Origin: Daphnia carinata
Lineage: Eukaryota > Arthropoda > Branchiopoda > Diplostraca > Daphniidae
Length of the DNA: 64,000 nucleotides
NCBI RefSeq assembly: GCF_022539665.2
Contig: NC_081336.1
Span: 1,612,001-1,676,000, forward strand
Reading direction: 5' to 3'
A model generated the notes under the pieces. The model did no database searches, was not told the DNA's origin, and saw only the letters and a list, made by a program, of their open reading frames with translations. How positions within the stretch are numbered: the first letter of the stretch is position 1; each line of letters opens with the position of its first letter. The translations under genes and the position numbers were made by a program. Of this stretch, positions 1 through 10,397 are shown in pieces.

Positions 1-2307
1 ATCACGCAAATGGTTACCCTTCGCCAACACTGTCGCAAAGATTTAATTCCTCCCGGCCTGCGGCAACTTGGGTTGATGATGAACCAGAGGATACAAATCG
101 ATTCACCGTAAGACTTGAGCGCGATGAAGTGACTGGACTCGGATTTATCGTGTCCACCAGAGACGGCCAAGCCCATTCAGAAGTACGTCCAATAATTCCC
201 TGTCAACTGTTTAGAAAGGATTAACTCAATTGATTATTTGCTAAATTTAGGGTGTTTACATTTCGGGAATAATTAAAGACGGAGTGGCGGATAGAAGTGG
301 TATGCTAATGGTCGGAGATCGTATACTATCGGTATTAACCACATAATCTAATTGAATTTTTAAAAAAGACATTAGTGATATGCAAATATTTAAAAAATTC
401 AGATTAACGGGTTAGATGTGGAGAAGGCCCATCATAAAGAAGTGGTAACTCTACTTAGTCGTTCTAAACCTTACGTCCAATTAGAGTTAGAACGCGATCC
501 CTCAGCAAATTATCCGGAAGTGTTTGATTCGGAAACCGAGCCAGAACATTTTAATGCCACTCGTAGAAGTACGTTACGTAGCAGCATGTCACATCATTCA
601 GAGCCTTGGCAAACGTAAAGTCTCATCTGTTAAAAAACAAAAATAATAATAAACGTTAAGTTGATAAAATTCTTTTTAAAAGTAACTACACCCAGATCAA
701 TCACAATCCACCACCACGAGCAGCGATGCCTTTAAAAAGCAGTTTAAAGGCCTCTTCACGCGTAAGCGCTCCCATAGCAACGCCAGTGAGGCACCATCCA
801 AGATATCCGTCACCATCTCCGTCGCCACCGCATCCGCCTCGTCGTTCATCATCGGCTTCAATGAATTTCGCTATGAAATCAGCCGATCCGAATGATCTCA
901 AACTTCACGAGCTTCAATTCCCACCGCCTCCGACAGAGTTGGGCCGTTTCAGGGAAAGCATTACGAAAAACACTTTAACTGAAACGGTCGTTACGCGAGT
1001 TACGACCAACCAGAAAGGCCAGCGGCCCGTCATTACAGAGGTTTTTACAACTTCCTTCATTTTTGTTTTATGTTGTTTGACATGGCTGTTATCACGCATC
1101 ATTGAAAAATTGCGATGTCGCATTCCGACGTGTTCTATAATCCAGGATGTGGTGATCCGTAAAGATATGGGATCGAGGCTTGGATTGCGGATTGCCGGCG
1201 GCAAAGATTCATGTTCCATTCCATTCGGCGTGGATGAGCCCGGCATTTTCATTTCACGAGTGATTCCGCAAGGGACAGCTGCTCGTTCTGGACGATTAAG
1301 AATAGGCGATCGGCTCTTGAAGATCAATGGAAATGAGGTTTCAGATTGGACCCACCACGAAGTGATTCGTACCCTCTCTCAACCCTCCCAGCAGATCATT
1401 CTTACCGTACGTCACGATCCGCAGCCGGAAGGGCTCGACGAATTTCTCATCCAGCGGAAAGATGACGAACAGTTTGGCATCAAAATTATCGGCGGAGTCT
1501 TGGAACAGGATAGTTATTGCGGCAAAAAATACGATTCCGGTATTTTTGTATCCAAAGTCCATCGCGGTGGCGCCATCGCTAGAGACGGCCGAGTAAAGGT
1601 AATCCAAATCCATCGACGGCTCTAATGTCATTACGAAACAAAAACTAAGCATGAGTTTAACTGGATTAAGGTTGGAATGCGCTTGCTAGAAGTGAACGGA
1701 ACTAACGTGATCGGCGTAACGCGACGTGAAGCCATCGAAGCTTTCCGGAAAGCCGGTCACGTGCTCCGGCTCATGGTTTGCGACGGATGGAGTGAAGACA
1801 CTAAAGCCGTTGACAGTGATGACGTCACGAGCAATCGATCGTCTGTTATGAGCAATTCCAGTTGGTCTGACAAAGCTGCAAGTTCAAATTTCATCCGCCA
1901 TCAGTCGGTGCGTTTCCCTGTAGAAGAAGAATACGTGATTCGAATTAATTAAATGCTTTTATTTTTCCTTACTTTAGATTCACGGAGCAAAACAACCGAA
2001 CGGTTGGCCTGCACATTTAAATGAATCAAATTCTGCGAGATCAACTCCAACTTTATCTAAAAAGGTGAATAAACTTTAAGTCAAATTAATCAAGATAGTT
2101 ATATCGAGCTAGTGCCAATTAAATATTTCATAAATGCAATGATTTTTGCAGAAACACGTTGGTGTCAAATTGCCAGATTTGAGGGGATCAAAACATTTCC
2201 CTAAAAGGCCGAGCTTTACAGAGTCTGACGATGTGAAAACGACTACAATCGTCATGTCAAAAACGACAGTCGATAAACCTGACAAGGAGGTGTTTGACGA
2301 ATGCTAA
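1..2307 (+). CDS. scrib: Scribble-like PDZ scaffold protein, C-terminal part (5' end outside window)
   Basis: Cell-polarity scaffold that acts at the lateral cortex and septate/basolateral junctions with Dlg and Lgl. Exons: 1-182, 251-331, 403-614, about 724-1040 (internal splicing unsure), 1146-1598, 1671-1907, 1978-2064, 2152-2307. Three PDZ domains are visible. The first is built from exons 1-3 and includes GVYISGIIKDGVADRSG. The second (from 1146) has PFGVDEPGIFISRV. The third ends in LLEVNGTNV...LMVCDGW. The spacing and the PFGVxEPGxFIS and MRLLEVN motifs match Scribble PDZ2, PDZ3 and PDZ4 as I remember them. The LRR half would lie to the left. The C-terminus is FDEC, so a classical PDZ ligand is not obvious. 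The reading frame between 724 and 900 is ambiguous (see findings). Other multi-PDZ proteins are possible but fit less well. Confidence 0.85.
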
Positions 2308-3929
2308 TTAAACAAAATTTATCCTTTAATTTAGTTTTCTAATCTGTGTACTCTTATTAAATCAATCTACGATTATGGCTGTTTTTAAATTTTTAAGAAA
2401 ATATAATTCTATAGTGACCTGATGTTTATAATCCCTCACATGCTGTTTCCTTATTGACATGCGATTAGGATAGCAAAAACCGTTACATAATATCACGAAA
2501 AACCTGTTATAGTTACAGGAGAGTGGCTGAAAGCTAAATGTTTTCGGTTTAAAGCTCAAGGGCATCGACTTTTGCATAATTTAGTATAAGCTGCCACACA
2601 ACAATTCTTTCTCTAAAAGCGGAACTAATTGATTAATAAAGCAAGCAAAACATGTCAGCTGAGGCATTTGCAAATTGAGATACCAAACAATTTTAAATTT
2701 ACGATTAAAAATGACATTGTCAATCGTCAAATTAATTAAGAATTAGTATTGAACTTACGATCTAAGATGAAAATTTCGAAATGAAATTTAAATTCCGACG
2801 AACGAATCCTTTGGAGCGGAAGAATTCAGGTCTCGACTGTTCTCTTCGGGATGATGCGATGAAAGAGATGGTTGTTGGATGATGACTGAATTATTTTCGT
2901 TATTTCCTACCAAAATAAAATTCGTTAGGAAAAGTAAATAAACATGGATTGCCTTCCTCGCTTACGGTAATAGTCAACTGACAGTTCAATGCCACATAAA
3001 AGAAACATTAGATGAAAAATATACAGTTGAGCAGTGCTTTTATATCTAACCGTGAGTGATTTACGCCAAAGGTGCGTAATCCTTTGAAATAGACGATCTT
3101 GACATGAGAATTCTGCGTTGACAACCGAACCACCTAGTAAAAAAAAAATACAAAACACACAATTTATTAAGTATAGTAATGACTCAGGATTTAAATGCTT
3201 TTGTTGCATGATAATAATATTTCTGAAATTTCTAAAGGAGGATATAGGGCGCTACCTACGCAGGTCCATGTCCTTTTTTGTGGTGTTGGCCGCAGAGAAA
3301 GCAAATCCCATTATCAACGCTCTGCTGAGTAATAACCGGAAAACGATTTCATTAAATATCGGTATAGAAAAGAAATCATGAAAAATATTCTAACATCACA
3401 ATGCAGCTTTGCTATACCAGGCAAAATTCAAGCCCATTAAAGGTCACGGTCGCCAACATACGTAGACACGAAACAACGCCAACATACGAAATTTAAATGC
3501 ATAATATGCGCCCACACTGCTGTTTCCGCTACACAATACTTCTAAGCCGGTCGCTTTTGTGAGAAGATGAGCTGACGATGTATAATTTTAGGTGACACGT
3601 CAGTTTGGAACATGTCAGTCATCGTTTGATTGTGCAACCCTTCGAAATATAACGCGGAAAATGCGTCCTGGATCCTTCCTAGCATAAATATACACCCTTT
3701 TGCAGGGCTGAGCTGTATGATAATAATGTGCAAGTTATCCACATCCTAAAAATACAAATGGAAATAATTAGTTAATATTTGGAAATTTCTGCATAGGTCT
3801 CAAAAGGTTGGCCTCACTGTACGATTTCATTTTCTTTGTAAATAAGTATAGTAATAAAATTTAACTGACCATTTTTTATCGTTTAAAAAAGCTCAGTTAA
3901 TACACGAGCAGATCCTGGAATCATCTTCG
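2308..3929. other. Intergenic, AT-rich
   Basis: Holds the 3' UTR of the Scribble gene (AATAAA at about 2634). Minus-strand open stretches at about 3125-2960 and 3742-3542 are preceded by acceptor-like TTTTTAG or ACTAG and might be exons, but they neither join in phase convincingly nor resemble a family I know. No repeat or RNA gene was recognised. Confidence 0.5.
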
Positions 3930-4460
3930 TTAACTGTTGATTGGTAATTCCACGTCAAAAGCTTGCCAGGTGGACTTGGATTCTAACATGGCCGTATTGG
4001 GCACGCAAAACATGACGACTTGAATGGTCCGGCTGCTTCTGTCGCTGGTTATGGAAATATAAGCGAGTAGATCTTCGTCTTGTATGTTAATTGTCATTTT
4101 CATTGATGTTGAAGCTTGTGGTGTGATCCGATTTAGGAGGCGTAAGCACTGTGCAGTTACAGCCATAAAGTAACCGTAGTAATCCATAATATGCAAAGTG
4201 AATTCTGTTTCGTTCAGAATTTTAAGCCAACATGCTGAGGAAAGTATGTCGAAGCATCCTCGTCCTGCCTATGAAAAATTATGGTAGATAATTATAGTTT
4301 TTATTGCTTAAATCGCGTATTTGAAACGTGTCAACTAAGGCTTTGATAATTCCATTTTTACGTACCATAATCTTTCGAAAATATTCCAGGCAAGGTCTTT
4401 CATATTCAGCCCCAACGATGTTTAACTGCCACAAGAACAAAACTGCACAGAACAAAAAAC
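3930..4460 (-). CDS. Possible secreted protein, two 3' exons (first exon not placed)
   Basis: I do not recognise this gene. Two minus-strand segments splice in phase: 4460-4366 (after a TTATCTTCCAG acceptor, ending before GTACGT) and 4268-3930 (after TTTTTCATAG, ending in TAA). The first reads as a hydrophobic stretch (FLFCAVLFLWQLNIVGAEYE) that resembles the end of a signal peptide. The second gives about 112 residues with several cysteines and no obvious domain. A start exon would have to lie near 4500-4700, which overlaps the TATA box and leader of the plus-strand neighbour, and I could not fix it. Support is only open frame plus splice signals, so a chance pairing remains possible. Confidence 0.3.
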
Positions 4461-4662
4461 CTGGAAGATAAATTAGTAAAATGTTGGCATTTCAAAATCC
4501 TTTTTTTTTTTTTGTTTAAGCTATTTTTATGAATTGCCTTCTTCGTAGAAATTGAAATTTTCATAGCTTCCCATTTCGGTAAAAGATGCCTTGAAAACTC
4601 GTAAAATGTCACAAGCATTTCACGAAGATGGCAGTGGAACACCGAAGTGTTTTTGGTCGTTG

Positions 4663-4670
4663 TATAAAAG
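4663..4670 (+). promoter_or_regulatory. TATA box of first Thr-rich gene
   Basis: TATAAAAG lies about 30 nt before a likely start site near 4695. The leader exon probably ends at 4755 before GTAAAA, with an intron to 4824, so that the ATG follows the acceptor directly. Confidence 0.6.
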
Positions 4671-4824
4671 CTCGGTCGCAGGTTGTTCCAGAAACAGAAC
4701 TTCACCAGCAGTTCTTTTGTTGTATCGGATCTGTTTCTGTCCTTCCTATCGCAAAGTAAAATAAAACGCTATAGTTAACTTCGATGTTGCTAATTTTCAA
4801 TCCATTTACAATTTTCAATTCTAG

Positions 4825-6032
4825 ATGAAATTGGCGTTAGTGTTCTTGATGGCCCTGGTGGTTATTTCTCAGCAGTTTTACCTTCGTCAGCCATACTCTC
4901 GGACGTTCTGGCTTTCGCCCTATCCATCACAAGATTTGATCGGTCATTACCAGCCGCTAGTAATGCCACTGGTAAATAATCAATTGAATTTTAATTGTCA
5001 TAAACTAAAATTGCTCTTTAACTGGGGAATTCTTTTTTTTTAGCCTGAAAATTTAGGCGTGATTTCAAAAGGTATCCAAAATGACAAGAATCAATTTCCG
5101 GATGCTCAATCAAGAATCAGAGGTTTTGGTAATAAGCAGCCGTCATCGTCAAATAACGAACCGGCGCAACGCTTTCTACTTGGTGGTAGTTTCGGAAACA
5201 ATGGCTACACGAGCAATGGAAACGTGCGCTACCCATTTTTGAACACTTACACTACGACGACTACAAGTACAAGCACTGTAGTTACCTTATCGACCAGCAC
5301 AGTCATGAGTACATCCACCACGTCCACCACCAGCACCAGCACGGCTGTTATAACTGCAACAGCCACTTTGTCTCTAACGTCCGTGGTGAAATGCGTTCCA
5401 CAGTTCCAGGTGGCGGCAGGAGCGGGTTCTTGTGGCCGGAAGAAGAGATCAACTCATGATTCCGAAAACGAGTCTCAATTTGCCATTAATCCGTCCGAAA
5501 CGCTAAAGTAAATCAATATTGAGGATTTAGTTTTGAATTTTGTTTTAATGTTTTAATTTGTTTGTCCTGTTTCAGAGTGATACCAACGGCTCTTCCGTCC
5601 GAATCGACTCTTCTACGAGAAATAAGAGAATTAGGTCTAACGAACGATGAGCGCGAAGTTATTGGAAATTTACATTCGTCTAAAACAGAAGTTTACCTCG
5701 ATGAGACGCCAGAAGAGGAACAGAAAACTATCAGAGAGAAAAGATTTTTTCTTCTTAACAGGAACTATTTCTTCACGTCGACATCGACGACTACATCGAC
5801 TTCTACCATAGTAGTTCCGGTAACATCAGTGATGCAGTCGGTCACCACAGTGACTGCATCTACTACGACGACACTCAGTTCGTTCGTCTTTTCAAACTCG
5901 ACCGTTACACAAACAATTAACCTGATAACCCCAGTTCCAGCAGCTCAATGTGTTCCGGCAGCCGTTGCGCCCATAGTGAATTGCCTTTCTTGTTTGCCAA
6001 CTGGCTACGTTCTCTGCGCTGCCACTGGCTAA
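4825..6032 (+). CDS. Uncharacterised secreted Thr-rich protein, copy 1
   Basis: Exons 4825-4971, 5044-5507 and 5576-6032 give 355 residues. I know no named family. The N-terminus (MKLALVFLMALVVISQQFYL) is a signal peptide. The chain then has two similar halves, each a run of alternating Thr/Ser (TTTTTSTSTVV type) followed by a Cys-containing block: CVPQFQV near the middle and CLPTGYVLCAATG at the C-terminus. Basic sites GRKKRS and IREKRF lie after the first half and before the second Thr run and look like furin-type cleavage sites, which would release two or three chains. The Thr runs suggest beta-rich fibres or dense mucin-type O-glycosylation. The same exon plan, phases and motifs recur in the next gene. 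A role in cuticle, gut lining or mucus is a guess. Confidence 0.85.
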
Positions 6033-6804
6033 GCATCTTGGTTCATGGCACGGGCGTTATCAAGAAATGCAACTAAGTTCGACTGACTCGAACTAAGTGC
6101 GAGTTGGTGAAGTTCAAGCTGACTTAGCAATGTAGAAGTAGTGTGTACCTCAGCTTGTTCTTTTCTTCTAACATTACTCCTTCTTTCAGGCTTTTCTGAT
6201 TACGTACCATTTCAATCCGCCTTGTAATCTGGTTGATGTTTATTAGTGAAATATAATATTAGAAGCATCAATGTTAGTTTTAAACGCTAAAATTCAAATA
6301 CCAGTTTTCAGTGTCAGAAAAAATTTTCATCGATGAAAAATTCCTGAAAGGCTGGTGACGAATAAGCGGACATAATCTTTGATCATGTCTTTCCCGGATG
6401 CAACTATTGTTATGGAATGGATCTCTATTTTCATATAACCTAGCCAATTACTTGCGATTCTCACCTTTGAAACTCAATTTTTTTTTTTTTCAGGAACAGC
6501 CTATCACCTTAATAAGTTCCATTATGTGACTTGTATACTTGAAAGATTCTAAAAAAAAAAAAAAAAAAGGTCGTTGCACTTTACGGTGCAATGCAATTGG
6601 CCAGTTCCACGTTACTTTAGGGTGATAATTAATCATTTTTCCGACCTGTCAGCTTAGCTTTTTGCTGAGTCAAACATGATTTCATTGCCACATGGTTTAG
6701 TTGGACTTTTCAACTGTGGGATTTTTGAAAAATGGATTTAACTTGTTCTTACTGCAATTGAACAAAAAAAAAGATGAATAAATTCTAAACGTCATTATGG
6801 TCAG
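6033..6804. other. Spacer between the tandem Thr-rich genes
   Basis: Contains the 3' UTR of copy 1, short A and T runs (about 6480 and 6551-6568), and the upstream region of copy 2. No gene seen. Confidence 0.5.
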
Positions 6805-6813
6805 TATATAAAT
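6805..6813 (+). promoter_or_regulatory. TATA box of second Thr-rich gene
   Basis: TATATAAAT lies about 30 nt before a likely start near 6835. The noncoding leader exon would end at 6864 before GTGAGC, with an intron running to 7048 just before the ATG, the same plan as copy 1. Confidence 0.6.
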
Positions 6814-7048
6814 GCTGATGTGGTACCTCATTGGCAGTCCAGAATTGCACCAGCTCTTCTGGAGGTGAGCCGCTGAATCACCTGTGTCTACAATCCATCC
6901 TACATTTTTACAAGGTGCACATGTTTAATATCAATTTTACAATTCGTACTACTGGCACGTCACATATCGCATTGTTATAATGCCTCAGTGAAGTTACATT
7001 AACCCTAATACATCTTTAAATTAAATTTTGGTGACATAATTGAATTAG

Positions 7049-8341
7049 ATGAAATTTGCCCTTCTTCTTTTATTGGCGTTGGTGGTCATCTCCCAACAAT
7101 TTTACCTTCGTCAGCCGTCTTCTCGAGTATTTTGGGCGCCACCTTACACGTCCCCTCACGCTGCTAACAATTACCGGCCGCTAATATTTATCACGGTAAG
7201 CAAATGCCATTTTACTTCTATTCAATCTACGCAAATCAATACGATGTTAAAATGGCTTATTACAGCACGAAGACTTCAATCCCAGCTTCATACCAACCGA
7301 AGGTCGCAATCATACAGACGATGACCAAAACGAATTTCCCGATATCCAATCAAGAGTCAGAGGCTTCTCAAATAATCGAATGTCTCCCCTGAATAACCAA
7401 AAAGGGAGATTTTTAATCGGTGGTTTTGGAACCAATGGCCTCACCTACAACGGTTACTACAATACTGACAAGCGCTTTTATAAAACATTTACTACCTTAA
7501 CCACTACAACTAGCACGTCCTTAAGCACAATATTCGCTACTTCGATCAGCACTTTAGTTACCGTATCAACCAGCACAACAATCAGCACATCCATCACTTC
7601 AACCACCAGTACCAGCACAGTTGTAGTGTCCAACACAGCAACTTTGACTGTGGCTTCACTAGTTACTTGTGTTCCACAGTTCCAAGTTGTGGTAGGAGCA
7701 GTGGCTTGTGCTGCTGGACGCAGGAAACGTCAAATCAACGATTCTGAACAATTCATTATCGCTCCTACAGAGACACTCGAGTAAATTCGGCATTAAATCT
7801 TTGAGAAAATCAAAATGGAAATCTTACTTTTTATTTCTCCTTTCTTTGTAGGTTAACAACGACAGCTCTTCCGTCATTAGATGTGGAACAATCAACAGAA
7901 TCGGATCTACCTGTCGAGGATGAACAAAAAAATGTGAATGCATTAGCTTCGTCTAAAGATGAAACTCATCTCAACGATGAGGATAATTTGAGAGAAAAAC
8001 GTTTCTTAAATAGATACCAATTTTCTACATCTACTAGCACATTGCTAACAACATCTACGACGACTTCTACGTCTGTGTCAACATCGACGTCGATCATAAC
8101 TGTTCCCACAACATCAGTAACTGTATCGACATCCATATTGACTTCTCTCACAACAACAACGATGACTTCATTTGTATTTGTAAACCAAACAATCACCCAA
8201 ACGGTGAATCTAATTAATCCAGCACCAGCTGTTCAATGTGCTGGAGATACGACTGGTGACAATGTTGTAACCGGGCCAGGTGAGTGCGTACCTGTCGCAT
8301 GTCTACCAGCAGGTTTCGTCGTATGCGCTGCTGCTGGTTAA
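7049..8341 (+). CDS. Uncharacterised secreted Thr-rich protein, copy 2 (tandem paralogue)
   Basis: Exons 7049-7195, 7266-7780 and 7852-8341 give 383 residues. The first exon is exactly as long as in copy 1 (147 nt), and the phases are identical. Shared landmarks in order: signal peptide with ALVVISQQFYLRQP, FPDxQSRxRGF, a Thr/Ser run, CVPQFQV, a basic site (GRRKRQ), PTETLE, LREKRF, a second Thr/Ser run with FVFxNxTxTQTxNLI, then a C-terminal CLPAGFVVCAAAG. Copy 2 has a longer first linker and one extra Cys-bearing insertion near the C-terminus (VVTGPGECVPVACLP). This is a clear tandem duplicate that has diverged in the linkers while keeping cleavage sites and cysteines, which argues that both are functional. 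Function unknown. Confidence 0.85.
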
Positions 8342-8543
8342 TTGCCTTTTCTAAAACACTACAGCAACTATTTGAAAACTAAGTTGTATCTGCAGGCAGA
8401 TAATTGATGTTTTGTTCGTGTTGGCCTAACATTTTATCTTGCAGATGTTTCCCGTTTATGACTTAAGCTTTTTTGTAACTGGATTGTGGCTGAATAGAGT
8501 TTAGAGCATCGTGATTTTTCAATTAATTTAAGTAAATTACACA
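8342..8543. other. 3' UTR and spacer
   Basis: Follows the stop of copy 2 and runs up to the tRNA gene. Nothing else seen. Confidence 0.5.
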
Positions 8544-8627
8544 ACCAGGTTGGCCGAGTGGTTAAGGCGCCAGACTTAAGATCTGGTCCCCGATATAGAG
8601 ACGAGGGTTCGATCCCCTCACCTGGTA
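8544..8627 (+). tRNA. tRNA-Leu (anticodon UAA)
   Basis: A 7-bp acceptor stem pairs 8544-8550 with 8620-8626, with A as discriminator at 8627 and no encoded CCA. Box A reads TGGCCGAGTGG and box B GGTTCGATCCC (8606-8616). The anticodon stem CCAGA/TCTGG encloses the loop CTTAAGA, which gives anticodon TAA. A long variable arm (class II) fits leucine. No intron. A T run for Pol III stop is not immediate; the first TTTT is about 50 nt downstream. Confidence 0.95.
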
Positions 8628-9625
8628 TATCAGCAATAACTACAGCTATTACAATACTAAAATTGGCAACACAACTAATTACTTTTGAAGTACTACTTGT
8701 CGAAAATTACTGAAAAAAAACTACTACAATATAGTTGCACATTGACTTAAGAAACGCCTCAGAGGCAAACATATTGTTACGTCATTTAAAACTATGATGG
8801 ATATGACGTTTTTTGACAATAAAGACTGACTAAAATACTTAAGCCTTACGTGAATGTGAGCAAGGAACACAATTTTGGTTCAAAAATGAAATTTACGCAA
8901 TGACGCTATTCTGGGTAATGGCTTTAGACAAACCAAAATGAGAAAAACAGTACATCTATCACAAGTACGCCGTTACTGCATTTCAATAAAAATAAAGGAT
9001 ACCAGATGCCAAGCGTTTTCAATTGCACAGTGTTACGGCAAGGCTTACGTGTACGAGCTAAGCTAGGATTTTGAAAATGTGACTTACCTTGCCTAATAAA
9101 TCATCATCACAGCTAGCGCCTCGTGCAATCAAGACACATTGTCATCTTCCTTTCTGCCAAAACTTCATCACTGTGTTTCAGAACTAATAGCCAAAGTTTC
9201 AGCTAACTCTTTTTACAATAATGTGTTTGCACTAGAAGAAATTACCTTGCAGCCGCCATGTTGATCAACTATTGACTGATTTGATAGGCTGGCAACGGTG
9301 TTTTATTTAACTTTGTGCTGTCCATTTCGCAAAGGAATGGGTGCGGTAAGAAATATCGTTCCCTTCCTACTCCTTTCTTCGATTGGCATATCCTTGAGAA
9401 ATGAAATAGATAAATAAAACTATATTTGTACAAAGTCGAAAAATGAAATATTTCCTCGAATGAATTATATGTTGAAAACAAATAGGTTAATTGTTTAGAT
9501 TTGCAAAAATTCAACACTGTTCCATCGGTTACCACTAACATCAACTTGTAAGGACACCATTGAATTTCTTTAACTTTCAACGAGTGTGACAATTTGATTT
9601 CAACACACAAGCACAATAGCACCAT
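8628..9625. other. Intergenic; possible short minus-strand transcript start at 9259
   Basis: On the minus strand, a Kozak-like ATG at 9259 opens MAAAR and is followed by a good donor at 9245. A second segment (9170-9085) lies between an acceptor and a GTAAGT donor. In the phase given by the first exon it stops after about 19 codons, so this is either noncoding or misread. Otherwise AT-rich and empty. Confidence 0.3.
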
Positions 9626-9790
9626 TTGATTAAATTAATACCTGTTTTGCTTTGTTCTAAAGAGGTTGCAAAAGAACTATTGCAAAATATGGCTGACTTA
9701 GTTTTAAGCCCTGTCGCAGGAGGCGTGGGTGTCGAGGGTATTGGTGGGGCAAACCAACGAGGAGCAGTGAGATTTACATCTATGTAGTCG
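9626..9790 (-). pseudogene. Relic of the C1GALT1-like gene 3' end
   Basis: Two blocks match the nearby glycosyltransferase gene. Positions 9626-9660 resemble 12266-12300 (GATTAAAnTnATACCTnTTTTGCTTTG), and 9714-9781 resemble 12498-12565. On the minus strand the second block reads DVNLTAPRWFAPP, against [13 protein letters not shown] in the intact gene, and is followed by a Pro/Thr-rich remnant. The catalytic exons are absent. This is a partial, decayed duplicate left on the far side of the protease homologue. Confidence 0.75.
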
Positions 9791-10320
9791 GATTGGGATT
9801 GAGCTCAGCATCGACCTGACGATATATTTAATCAGATGTTGTCCTAAATTTGCCTTACTCTGAAATACCTTGCGTATATGTGTTTTTCATTTTACTAATT
9901 GATTTATTCGGATGATGTCTGACTACAACTAACGAGCAAAATTTATGACGCTGATCATCCGGCTGTCCAAACATTAGTCGCTTGCCAAAATCGCTAAACG
10001 AGGTCGGACTGAGAGGGTGGGAGTACTTGATACTTCGAAATTCTGTACATATTAGGACAACTGGTTTTTCGTCGAATTCAGACTAAACAGCATGACACGG
10101 TTAAACTGTGGTCTTTCGCTCTCCCAAAACCTCCATCCGTTGGCCGAATTTTACGTATTGACCGTTGGAATACGTTTCTCATGTGGCAGAGAGCAAATAG
10201 TAGGTGGGAAAACATTTGCCCAGATTGCGACCTAGTTATTCTATCATCTGTCAGCGTCATCGAGAGTTACTATCGACTACGTGATCATGTCCACTGAGAG
10301 AGAGGACAGCATGGATTTGA
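9791..10320. other. Intergenic / upstream region of protease homologue
   Basis: No gene or repeat recognised. Confidence 0.5.
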
Positions 10321-10328
10321 TATAAAAA
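10321..10328 (+). promoter_or_regulatory. TATA box of protease homologue
   Basis: TATAAAAA, about 77 nt before the ATG, with a likely start around 10350. The leader is short and unspliced. Confidence 0.55.
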
Positions 10329-10397
10329 GGCCAACAATTGCTTAACTAAATCACCAGCGATCGAAAAGTACTTACTACAACAAGTCATCCCGGCATC

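Noticed and set aside
4406-4705. Minus-strand open frame starting MKFCFW
   Set aside because: Lies over the TATA box and leader of the Thr-rich gene and ends without a usable donor; only the in-phase exons 4460-4366 and 4268-3930 were kept, at low confidence.
8841-9058. Repeated AAGCCTTACGTG / AAGGCTTACGTG words
   Set aside because: Short, imperfect and unconnected to any feature; expected by chance at this length.
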